Assembly (NCBI GenBank): GCA_003500135.1
Contig: DNTA01000077.1
Location: 1-21,944 of the forward strand
Length of the DNA: 21,944 nt
DNA from: Cytophagales bacterium
GTDB lineage: Bacteria > Bacteroidota > Bacteroidia > Cytophagales > Cyclobacteriaceae
Direction of reading: 5' to 3'
A program made the translations under genes and the position numbers. This document shows, in pieces, positions 7,564 through 14,260 of this stretch; within the stretch, counting starts at the first letter, position 1; each line of letters starts with the position of its first letter. The notes below the pieces were generated by a model. The model had not been told where the DNA came from, did not search any database, and saw only the letters and a list, made by a program, of their open reading frames with translations.

Positions 7564-7893
7564 TTAGCAACAGTCTTTATTCGTTACATACGCTTCAAAA
7601 AAATTGTGGAAGAGCTTTTGAATTTCATGCCAGCGTTCGGCGTTGATACAATATTTTACTGAAGTACCTTCAATGGTTCCCTGAATAATTCCGACAGATT
7701 TCAGTTCGCGGAGGTGTTGTGAGATGGTGGCCTGTGCCAGGCCTATTTCCTCTACAATATCTCCTGTGATACATTTGTTGCTATTTAGCAGCAACTCAAT
7801 AATAGCCACACGAGCCGGGTGTGCCAAAACCTTGGCAATTTGGGCAACTTCATTTTGTGCCGTTGTGAATAATTCTGCTTTCGTTACACCCAT
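7564..7893 (-). CDS. arsR: ArsR/SmtB-family metalloregulator
   Basis: 109 residues. It has a winged helix-turn-helix with recognition helix AQATISQHLREL (53-64) and beta-wing GIIQGTIEGTSVKYCI (68-83). The family represses its operon and lets go of DNA when a metalloid binds. The classic ELCVCDL metal site on the third helix is replaced by NKCITGDIV, leaving only C41 there; other cysteines are C82 and the C-terminal pair C108-C109. As(III) may therefore be held by C41 with the C-terminal CC tail (inference). It is the first gene of the ars operon. Start ATG 7893 lies 12 bp from the operator-promoter. Confidence 0.93.
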   Translation of the reverse strand: MGVTKAELFTTAQNEVAQIAKVLAHPARVAIIELLLNSNKCITGDIVEEIGLAQATISQHLRELKSVGIIQGTIEGTSVKYCINAERWHEIQKLFHNFFEAYVTNKDCC

Positions 7894-7905
7894 GATTAAT
7901 TATTA

Positions 7906-7944
7906 TATCGCAATAATACGATAATAGTTTTATAATTGCAACAA
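7906..7944 (-). promoter_or_regulatory. ars promoter with overlapping ArsR operator, copy 1
   Basis: TATCG (7906-7910) and CGATA (7919-7923) form an inverted repeat around an 8-bp core. On the minus strand the core reads TATTATTG, one mismatch from the Bacteroidota -7 consensus TAnnTTTG. A TTG (7941-7939) lies exactly 20 nt upstream of it, matching the usual -33 spacing. Repressor bound to the dyad would cover the -7 element. The 16-bp centre recurs at 7530-7545 with two changes. Confidence 0.65.
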
Positions 7945-8047
7945 GATTCAAAATACAGCAGTATATCTTTTAATTGGCCAGGGCAACAGACGCCTTCAAT
8001 TGCTTTTATATTATGCAATCTATATTCTGAATAATTGAAATACCACT

Positions 8048-10045
8048 TCACAACTTTAAATGCGCATTTAGCCTGGAAATATCATCCGGTTTTCCAAATA
8101 AGAATAACTCGTCATCCTGACGGATCACCTCATCCGGCATTATCTTCGTGATGAATTCTTTATTGCGTTTAATGGCCAGGATATTGATGTCATATTCCTC
8201 CCTTAGCCGGGCATCTGCCACTGATTTTCCCACTACCTTATTTTGGCCCTGTTCGGCCTTCAATGTAATCAAAGCAGCTTCAGGAATATTCCTTATGGTC
8301 GGTCTGCCAAGGTTTGAAGGCAGGCTTTCGGGTTCCCTGAGTGCATTGTAATTGTTGGACCTGACGTCATAAATAAAGGATTGTATTTTGTCTTCCGGTA
8401 CCAGGTAGCGGTTCAATACCCTGGTAAAAATCTCTATGGAGGTCTCAAATTCTTCCGGGATCACTTCATTGGCACCGAGTTTTAGCAGGTTTTCGGTCTC
8501 CTGAACAAACCTGGCCCTAACGATCACATACACCGTATCGCAGAGCATTCGGATTTGCGATATGATTTTCTTGGCAGTATTCGCATCTGAAATAGCTATT
8601 ACCGCAACGCGGGCTTTGTAAATTATCGCCTCCCGTAAAATCAATTCGTGGCTTGCGTCGCCGAAAATTACGTGTCCTCCTGAAGCTTTGGCATCACCAA
8701 TATTTTTAGGGTTTAATTCGATAATAACAAATGGCAGATTGGCCCTCTTGGCGGCATTTGCCACATTTTTTCCATTGATGCCATAACCTACAATTACGAT
8801 GTGGTCCTGCAATTCATTTTCAGGTATGGGGTTGGTTTCCACATTTGAAGGCGCTTTTGTCTTATCCCAACTTTTGGGAAGGTAATTATGGGTTACATAA
8901 CCGGCCGTTCTTTCTGACCTGTTTATGATAAAGGGGGTTATGGCCATGGAAAGAATGGAAGCAGCAAGAAAAAACTGGTAAATATTTCCATCCAGCAAAC
9001 CATAGGTCAGTCCTGAGGAAGAAAGAATAAAGGCAAATTCACCGACTTGAAAAAGGCTTAAAGAGCTCTGAGCTGCGGTTTTGATCGGATATCCCAATGC
9101 TCTAACGGCCACCAATATCACCCCTGACTTCAGCAGGGAAATAACAATGGTCAGTGCCATAATCATCCAAAGGTTATTCCATAGAAAAGACAAATCAAGC
9201 AACATGCCAATCGAAACAAAGAAAAAGCTCAGGAATATCTCGTGAAAAGGCATGATGTTTACTGTAGCCTGGTGCTTAAATTCAGATTCGGAAATGATTA
9301 GTCCTGCAAAAAATGCGCCCAGGGCAAGAGACAAACCCAAAAGTGAGGTTAGCCATGCCGTAGCAAAACAAAGAACGATCGTGCTTAAGATAAACAATTC
9401 GCGATTCCGGGTCTGAACAACCTGGCTTAGAATTAATGGCGCCAGAAAACGGGCAAGTATGTATATGAATACACCAAAAGCCACGAGTTTCAATACCAAT
9501 GTAACCAATGACATGAGCACATTGTCCGTATCGCCCGAAAGTATCGGAGTGATCAGGATCATGGGCACCACAATAATATCTTGAAAGATCAGCAATGCCA
9601 CACTAATCCTTCCATGAGGTGTACTGATCTCGCCGGATGATTGCAGCGTATTGAGCACAATGGCTGTACTACTCAGTGAAAAGAGGAAACCGATAAATAC
9701 AGCTTCGTTCCAATTGAAATTGAAAAACTTAAGAATGACGCTGACCAGAGCAATGGTTCCCCCGACCTGGAGCAAACCGCCCAGAATAACCGTTTTTTTG
9801 AGACTGGCCAGACTCTTCAGGGAGAATTCGATGCCAATTACAAAAAGCAGAAAAACGACGCCAATCTCCGACATCACCTCTACTTCGTGTATGGCATGGA
9901 TCAGGCTGAGCCCATAGGGACCGGCAATGGCCCCGGTGACCAGAAAACCAATAATATTCGGAAAGCGTAGCTTTTGAAATATGATATTGATAATGACTGA
10001 AATGCCAAGAATGATGACTATATCCTGTAGTAGAGGGATTTCCAT
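8048..10045 (-). CDS. Kef-type monovalent cation:proton antiporter (CPA2) with RCK domains
   Basis: 665 residues. Residues 1 to about 395 contain roughly a dozen hydrophobic helices of the Na+/H+ exchanger fold, including the family block LFSLSSTAIVLNTLQSSGE and FQDI with its conserved Asp. From about residue 415 a TrkA-N/RCK domain begins (HIVIVGYGINGKNV, a Rossmann dinucleotide loop), and the last 90 residues match a TrkA-C domain. This is the arrangement of KefB/KefC/YbaL-type antiporters, in which the RCK domain senses nucleotides or adducts and gates K+ or Na+ exchange in the inner membrane. Length is usual for the family. Transport direction and ion cannot be read from sequence. It lies 108 bp downstream of the DUF2214 gene, so a separate promoter is possible. 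Confidence 0.92.
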   Translation of the reverse strand: MEIPLLQDIVIILGISVIINIIFQKLRFPNIIGFLVTGAIAGPYGLSLIHAIHEVEVMSEIGVVFLLFVIGIEFSLKSLASLKKTVILGGLLQVGGTIALVSVILKFFNFNWNEAVFIGFLFSLSSTAIVLNTLQSSGEISTPHGRISVALLIFQDIIVVPMILITPILSGDTDNVLMSLVTLVLKLVAFGVFIYILARFLAPLILSQVVQTRNRELFILSTIVLCFATAWLTSLLGLSLALGAFFAGLIISESEFKHQATVNIMPFHEIFLSFFFVSIGMLLDLSFLWNNLWMIMALTIVISLLKSGVILVAVRALGYPIKTAAQSSLSLFQVGEFAFILSSSGLTYGLLDGNIYQFFLAASILSMAITPFIINRSERTAGYVTHNYLPKSWDKTKAPSNVETNPIPENELQDHIVIVGYGINGKNVANAAKRANLPFVIIELNPKNIGDAKASGGHVIFGDASHELILREAIIYKARVAVIAISDANTAKKIISQIRMLCDTVYVIVRARFVQETENLLKLGANEVIPEEFETSIEIFTRVLNRYLVPEDKIQSFIYDVRSNNYNALREPESLPSNLGRPTIRNIPEAALITLKAEQGQNKVVGKSVADARLREEYDINILAIKRNKEFITKIMPDEVIRQDDELFLFGKPDDISRLNAHLKL

Positions 10046-10153
10046 TGAACTTTCCGGTTGTTGATCAATCGTATTCTTAAGCCTAAATATATTGATTAAA
10101 ACCAGAAGGCAATTAAGATGTGTAAAAGAATTACCTAATCATTCTATATTTAA

Positions 10154-10594
10154 TCAAATAGCGATGCCATTTGCCATCAATATAGCAAATATGGGTATGG
10201 CACATAATAAGATCATTTCAATACCGACCATCAGGCGTACTGAACGTGGTACGTCAATATTTGCATCAAGGTCACCCCCTTTGTTGTTCTTAAAGATAAA
10301 AATGCTGGGTACAATAGACAACAGCCCGACTATAATAAACAATCCCAGTTTCACATAAACCCATCCGTTTTGATTGTAATACTCCGCAGGTTTGCCTACC
10401 CATAGCCACATGGTCAGTCCGGCGAACAAAACCGTAATAGCGCTTATCCCATATATGGCATCGAATATCGCGATCCGCTTCAACAGCTTTTTTGAAACCA
10501 CTTTCTGCAATAAGAGCCATTCGGCCAATACCGCGCCGAAAAGCAAAAGGATACTGATGATATGTACATATCGAATGATGAGGTAAAGGTTCAT
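10154..10594 (-). CDS. DUF2214-family inner-membrane protein
   Basis: 146 residues with four predicted transmembrane helices. The first, IIRYVHIISILLLFGAVLAEWLLLQ, has the R-Y-x-H...AE signature of DUF2214 (PF09980). His11 and Glu25 lie inside the membrane segment and could hold a cofactor or ion, but no function is known for the family. GLTMWLWVGKP and the loop NQNGWVYVKLG are also typical. A TAnnTTTG-type box and a 21-bp-spaced direct repeat lie 40-80 bp upstream of the ATG, suggesting its own regulated promoter. Confidence 0.8.
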   Translation of the reverse strand: MNLYLIIRYVHIISILLLFGAVLAEWLLLQKVVSKKLLKRIAIFDAIYGISAITVLFAGLTMWLWVGKPAEYYNQNGWVYVKLGLFIIVGLLSIVPSIFIFKNNKGGDLDANIDVPRSVRLMVGIEMILLCAIPIFAILMANGIAI

Positions 10595-10633
10595 TTTTTA
10601 AGTTTGAAGTTATGTTTATTCTATAGCTAAAAC

Positions 10634-10674
10634 CAAAAATATAACCGAATCGGATCAAACTATAACCGAAACGG
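10634..10674 (-). promoter_or_regulatory. Promoter with 21-bp-spaced direct repeats upstream of the DUF2214 gene
   Basis: TATAACCGAATCGG (10640-10653) and TATAACCGAAACGG (10661-10674) are direct repeats matching at 13 of 14 positions, with start points exactly 21 bp apart, two helical turns. The minus strand contains TATTTTTG at 10641-10634, a match to the Bacteroidota -7 element, touching the inner repeat. Repeats on one face of the helix abutting a promoter are what a dimeric or tandem-binding regulator would use. No -33 TTG is found at standard spacing, consistent with an activator-dependent promoter (inference). Confidence 0.5.
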
Positions 10675-10697
10675 CAAATTATATCACTGAATCGTGC

Positions 10698-11024
10698 TTA
10701 AATATGTTGGTCGACATAGCTTTTTCCGATCTTTAGCCATTTCCATAAATTGTCATCCGTTTGAAACCCTCCCGGATCAACAAAAAGGAATCCCTTCATT
10801 GGCCTTCCGGTAAAGTCCATCACCCGGACAAATGGTTGCTTCAGCAACTGATCGTAATTTTCTTTAGGCGCCCGTACCATAAGATGATCTTTTATGATTC
10901 CACAGCACATTTTTCCCCTGTACATAAAAGCCAGTCCGCCAAACATCTTTTTTTCTTCAATTTTAAGCTGATGCTCAATCATAAGGTTGGATATTCTTGA
11001 AGCCAAAAGTTGGTTGTATGCCAT
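10698..11024 (-). CDS. TfoX N-terminal domain protein
   Basis: 108 residues from ATG 11024 (MAYNQLLASRISNLM); an in-frame TTG 10 codons upstream is less likely. EEKKMFGGLAFMYRGKMCCGI with later APKENY and PMKGFLFVDPGGF is the TfoX/Sxy N-terminal domain (PF04993). Full-length Sxy of gamma-proteobacteria activates competence genes with CRP, but stand-alone short versions like this one are common in Bacteroidota and have no demonstrated role in competence. Phe-rich and Gly-rich core residues are intact. Single gene. Confidence 0.85.
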   Translation of the reverse strand: MAYNQLLASRISNLMIEHQLKIEEKKMFGGLAFMYRGKMCCGIIKDHLMVRAPKENYDQLLKQPFVRVMDFTGRPMKGFLFVDPGGFQTDDNLWKWLKIGKSYVDQHI

Positions 11025-11033
11025 AATTGAAGG

Positions 11034-11049
11034 TATTCCAAAAGGAATA
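11034..11049. promoter_or_regulatory. TATTCC-AAAA-GGAATA palindrome before the TfoX-N gene
   Basis: A perfect inverted repeat with 6-bp arms (11034-11039 and 11044-11049) and a 4-bp spacer, 10 bp upstream of the TfoX-N start. It may be an operator or a leader hairpin that affects translation start. Confidence 0.35.
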
Positions 11050-11083
11050 TACAAAAATCAATGGGCAAATCTTTGAATTAATG

Positions 11084-11091
11084 TAATTTTG
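11084..11091 (+). promoter_or_regulatory. Candidate -7 box of the cysE-cysM operon
   Basis: TAATTTTG matches the Bacteroidota TAnnTTTG element and lies on the right strand upstream of the structured cysE leader. A start of transcription near 11098 would give a leader of about 140 nt. No clear TTG is present 19-21 nt upstream, so confidence is limited. Confidence 0.4.
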
Positions 11092-11097
11092 CTCATA

Positions 11098-11237
11098 GGG
11101 TACCGGCACGGTCATTTTAATCGAAATGGAAAATGATCAAAAGTCTCGCTCAGGACGCCTGGATGCACTAAAGTGCAAAAACATTTGTTGGTAGTATACG
11201 TTGGAATATTGTTATTCATTGGTAACAAAAATCATTC
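11098..11237 (+). promoter_or_regulatory. Structured 5' leader of cysE-cysM (candidate cis-regulatory RNA)
   Basis: Three consecutive hairpins can be drawn by eye. SL1 pairs 11110-11118 with 11130-11138 (9 bp, one G-U, 11-nt loop). SL2 pairs UCAGG 11150-11154 with CCUGG 11158-11162 around ACG. SL3 pairs UGCAC 11164-11168 with GUGCA 11173-11177 around UAAA. About 60 unstructured nt then lead to the cysE ATG. The position before a cysteine-synthesis operon suggests sulfur, SAM or O-acetylserine control. I could not fit it to the SAM-I or SAM-II consensus I remember. Confidence 0.4.
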
Positions 11238-12065
11238 ATGGACAAGGCTTTTATACAAAAAATTTATCACAGTCATCAGCAATGCACCAAGTGTCCGCCC
11301 ACAACCGTTATTCATGCTTTTTTTAATGATCTGCTTGGAGTATTATTCCCTGATTTTGCCAATCAGCCACTCGATGCAATAGAGGTTTTTGAAAACCGTA
11401 TTGAAGGGTTAAAGGTGGAGCTAAAGCGTATATTGTTCAATAACCTGGTTAGCGCAGAGACAGAGGCTGATGAAGTGGTAAAAGGGTTTTTTGATGAGGC
11501 GCCACAATTATATGATAAGCTTCAAAATGACATTACCGCTACATTTGAAGGCGACCCCGCTGCCAAAACAAGGGAGGAAGTAATACGTAGTTATCCCGGG
11601 TTTTATGCCATCGCAGCCTATCGCGTAGCACACTTGTTACTTGGTTTAGGCGTTCGCAATATACCAAGGATCATAACCGAACATGCACATAGTAAATCAG
11701 GAATCGATATACATCCGCACGCCAGCATTGGTGAATATTTTTGCATTGACCACGGTACGGGTGTAGTAATAGGAGAGACCACAGTGATCGGTGATCATGT
11801 GAAAATTTACCAGGGGGTCACGCTTGGTGCGCTAAGTGTTAATAAAGAAGATGCCAAAATAAAAAGGCACCCGACCATCGAGGACCATGTGGTGCTCTAT
11901 GCCGGCGCAACCATTTTAGGAGGCAATACCATTGTGGGTAAAAATTCCATTATTGGTGGCAATGTTTGGCTGACCAAAAGTGTGCCGCCCGATTCCAAAG
12001 TTTACTATCAGGCCCAAATGCACAGTGGGGATAGTGAAAAACCTGATCTCATAATTTATAAATAG
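11238..12065 (+). CDS. cysE: Serine O-acetyltransferase
   Basis: 275 residues. It acetylates L-serine with acetyl-CoA to give O-acetylserine, the first committed step of cysteine synthesis. The N-terminal alpha-helical domain (about 1-150) is followed by the left-handed beta-helix of hexapeptide repeats (about 150-250). Catalytic residues are visible: D157 in GIDIHP and H172 in DHGTGVVIGE. The long N-terminal domain and the C-terminal SGDSEKPDLIIYK resemble the EpsC/SatA-type enzymes of Bacteroidota rather than E. coli CysE; the E. coli feedback-inhibition tail ending in Ile is not obvious, though Ile-rich LIIYK is close. cysM starts 8 bp after the stop, so the two are one operon and their enzymes act in sequence. 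Confidence 0.95.
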   Translation: MDKAFIQKIYHSHQQCTKCPPTTVIHAFFNDLLGVLFPDFANQPLDAIEVFENRIEGLKVELKRILFNNLVSAETEADEVVKGFFDEAPQLYDKLQNDITATFEGDPAAKTREEVIRSYPGFYAIAAYRVAHLLLGLGVRNIPRIITEHAHSKSGIDIHPHASIGEYFCIDHGTGVVIGETTVIGDHVKIYQGVTLGALSVNKEDAKIKRHPTIEDHVVLYAGATILGGNTIVGKNSIIGGNVWLTKSVPPDSKVYYQAQMHSGDSEKPDLIIYK

Positions 12066-12073
12066 CCAACTAT

Positions 12074-12952
12074 ATGACCATTCTGGATCTGATTGGTAAC
12101 ACACCTCTGGTGCAGTTAACCAGTATTCCAATCAATAAAAATGTAAAAATATTCGGCAAGCTGGAAGGAAAAAACCCTGGTGGAAGTGTGAAGGACCGTG
12201 CTGCCTACGGAATGCTGAAAGGGGCGCTGGAGAGGGGCGAAATTAAACGGGGTGATAAACTGGTGGAAGCGACAAGTGGAAATACAGGTATTGCCCTGGC
12301 CATGATTGCGCAGGGAATGGGCTTGAAGATGACCCTCATCATGCCGGAAAATGCCACTAAAGAACGCATATTGACCATGCGGGCCTACGGAGCAGAGCTG
12401 ATATTGACAGATGGTGAAAAAGGCATCGAATACTCGCGCGAACTGGCCGAAAAAATGAATAAAGAGGAAGGCTATTATATGCTCAACCAGTTTGCCAATA
12501 AAGACAATTATGGAATGCATTACGCCACAACGGGCCCTGAAATATGGCGGGATACCGAGGGTAAAGTGACGCATTTTGTTTCTGCCATGGGCACAACGGG
12601 AACCATCATGGGAGTGTCCAGATATTTGAAAGAAAAAAATCAGGATATCCGGATCGTAGGTACTCAACCTACCGAAGGTTCGTCAATCCCGGGTATAAGA
12701 AGGTGGTCCCCTGAATATCTGCCTGCCATTTTCGAACGGGAAAGAGTAGATTGCATTATCGATGTCAGTGAAGAGGATGCGGCACATATGGCCCGTAGGC
12801 TGGCAAAGGAGGAGGCTATTTTTTCAGGCATGAGTAGCGGCGGCGCTCTTACAGCAGCACTCCGATTGGCAGAAGAAATTGAACAAGGCGCCATTGTTTT
12901 TATTGTTTGCGATATTGGCGACAGATATCTGAGCTCTGATCTATATGCCTAG
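12074..12952 (+). CDS. cysM: Cysteine synthase B (O-acetylserine sulfhydrylase, CysM type)
   Basis: 292 residues. It is a PLP enzyme (fold II) that replaces the acetyl group of O-acetylserine with sulfide or thiosulfate. The PLP lysine is K40 in NPGGSVKDRA. TSGNTG (67-72) binds the substrate carboxylate, GTTGT lies in the glycine loop, and FSGMSSGGAL lies near the C-terminus. EGSSIPGIRRW followed by PEYLPAIFE is diagnostic of CysM rather than CysK, and the length is that of CysM. It uses the product of cysE just upstream. A weak hairpin (TGCATG 12983-12988 with CATGCA 12996-13001) lies 30 bp after the stop and may end the transcript. Confidence 0.95.
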   Translation: MTILDLIGNTPLVQLTSIPINKNVKIFGKLEGKNPGGSVKDRAAYGMLKGALERGEIKRGDKLVEATSGNTGIALAMIAQGMGLKMTLIMPENATKERILTMRAYGAELILTDGEKGIEYSRELAEKMNKEEGYYMLNQFANKDNYGMHYATTGPEIWRDTEGKVTHFVSAMGTTGTIMGVSRYLKEKNQDIRIVGTQPTEGSSIPGIRRWSPEYLPAIFERERVDCIIDVSEEDAAHMARRLAKEEAIFSGMSSGGALTAALRLAEEIEQGAIVFIVCDIGDRYLSSDLYA

Positions 12953-13015
12953 AAGGCGCCTGACATTTTACTACAAAAGTTTTGCATGAAATGGCCATGC
13001 ATTCGTCATTTTTGA

Positions 13016-13023
13016 TAATTTTG
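13016..13023 (+). promoter_or_regulatory. Candidate -7 box of the polyamine operon
   Basis: TAATTTTG matches TAnnTTTG and lies 31 bp upstream of the dehydrogenase ATG, an ordinary distance for a short leader. It is the same 8-mer as the candidate box before cysE. No well-placed -33 TTG is visible. Confidence 0.4.
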
Positions 13024-13054
13024 TTCGCAATAACCTTTAAAACAACAACCATAC

Positions 13055-14260
13055 ATGAGTATAGTATTGATCATTGGGGCCGGCGGTGTAGGAAACGTGG
13101 TAGCCAAGAAATGCGCCAGGGAAAAAGATGTATTCAGCGACATTATGCTGGCCAGCAGGACAAAATCCAAATGCGATGCCATAGCTAATGAAATAGGAGG
13201 CGGCAGGGTAAAAACGGCACAGGTGGATGCAGATAATGTGCAGGAGTTGGTCGGCCTGATAAAAGAATTTAAACCGGATATGGTGATCAACGTTGCTTTG
13301 CCTTATCAGGATTTGCCAATAATGGATGCCTGTCTGGAAACCGGGGTACACTACCTCGACACGGCCAATTACGAACCCAAAGACGAAGCGAAATTTGAAT
13401 ACAAGTGGCAGTGGGCCTACAAGGAAAAATTTGAAAAAGCGGGTCTCATGGGGCTTTTGGGCTGCGGTTTTGACCCGGGGGTAACAGGGATTTACACCGC
13501 TTATGCCGCCAAACACCATTTCGACGAACTTCATTATTTGGATATTGTTGATTGCAATGCAGGGGATCATGGCCAGGCCTTTGCAACCAACTTTAATCCG
13601 GAAATAAATATCCGTGAGATCACCCAAAAGGGTAAATACTGGGAAAACGGACAATGGAAAGAAATCGATCCGATGTCAGTTCATAAGCCTATTGATTACC
13701 CCAATATAGGCCCAAAAGAATCCTACTTGTTGTATCACGAGGAATTGGAGTCATTGACCAAAAACTATCCGGGTATCAAAAGGGCCAGGTTCTGGATGAC
13801 ATTCTCTCCGAATTATATCAACCATCTGCAGGTACTGCAAAATGTCGGCATGACCAGCATAGAGCCGATAAAAGTGAAAGGGGTGGAAATTGCACCATTG
13901 GAGTTCTTAAAAGCAGTATTGCCCGAGCCTTCTTCCCTGGGTGAAAACTATACCGGAGAAACCTCCATTGGCTGTCAGATCAAAGGGGTAAAAGATGGTC
14001 AACCGCGCACCTACTATATATGGAATAATTGTAAGCATCAGGATGCCTGGAGTGATGTAAAAGGCCAGGGGGTTTCGTACACCACTGGTGTGCCTGCCAT
14101 GTTAGGGGCCAAAATGATGATGACAGGGAAATGGATGAAGCCTGGTGTTTGGAATGTGGAAGAAATGGATCCCGATCCGTTTTTGGAAGAAATTGGCGGA
14201 TATGGATTGCCCTGGAATGAGAAGATTAATGTAGAATTGGCTTTTGATGACTATGATTAG
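13055..14260 (+). CDS. Carboxynorspermidine/carboxyspermidine dehydrogenase (saccharopine dehydrogenase family)
   Basis: 401 residues. It reductively condenses aspartate semialdehyde with a diamine (putrescine or diaminopropane) to carboxyspermidine or carboxynorspermidine, the alternative route to spermidine-type polyamines. The Rossmann loop is GAGGVGNVV (8-16). Sequence characteristic of this subfamily includes PDMVINVALPYQDLPIMDAC, HYLDTANYEP and GLLGCGFDPGVTG. Length matches the family (about 400). It overlaps the decarboxylase gene in a different frame, so the two are co-translated. Whether the product is spermidine, norspermidine or homospermidine depends on the diamine available and cannot be read here; in Bacteroidota spermidine is the usual one. 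Confidence 0.93.
   Translation: MSIVLIIGAGGVGNVVAKKCAREKDVFSDIMLASRTKSKCDAIANEIGGGRVKTAQVDADNVQELVGLIKEFKPDMVINVALPYQDLPIMDACLETGVHYLDTANYEPKDEAKFEYKWQWAYKEKFEKAGLMGLLGCGFDPGVTGIYTAYAAKHHFDELHYLDIVDCNAGDHGQAFATNFNPEINIREITQKGKYWENGQWKEIDPMSVHKPIDYPNIGPKESYLLYHEELESLTKNYPGIKRARFWMTFSPNYINHLQVLQNVGMTSIEPIKVKGVEIAPLEFLKAVLPEPSSLGENYTGETSIGCQIKGVKDGQPRTYYIWNNCKHQDAWSDVKGQGVSYTTGVPAMLGAKMMMTGKWMKPGVWNVEEMDPDPFLEEIGGYGLPWNEKINVELAFDDYD

Noticed and set aside
10640..10674. Short tandem repeat or CRISPR-like unit
   Set aside because: Only two 14-bp copies with a 7-bp gap; fits an operator pair, not an array.
11098..11180. SAM-II riboswitch
   Set aside because: The remembered pseudoknot elements (GCUAAAAAGGG-like 3' part) do not occur at the right place; only generic hairpins can be drawn.
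12116..12894. Minus-strand frames of 183 and 76 residues opposite cysM
   Set aside because: Shadows of a clearly identified enzyme; sequence is low in ordinary protein-like patterning.
13037..13654. 205-residue minus-strand frame
   Set aside because: Antisense to the polyamine dehydrogenase, whose motifs fit its own frame throughout.
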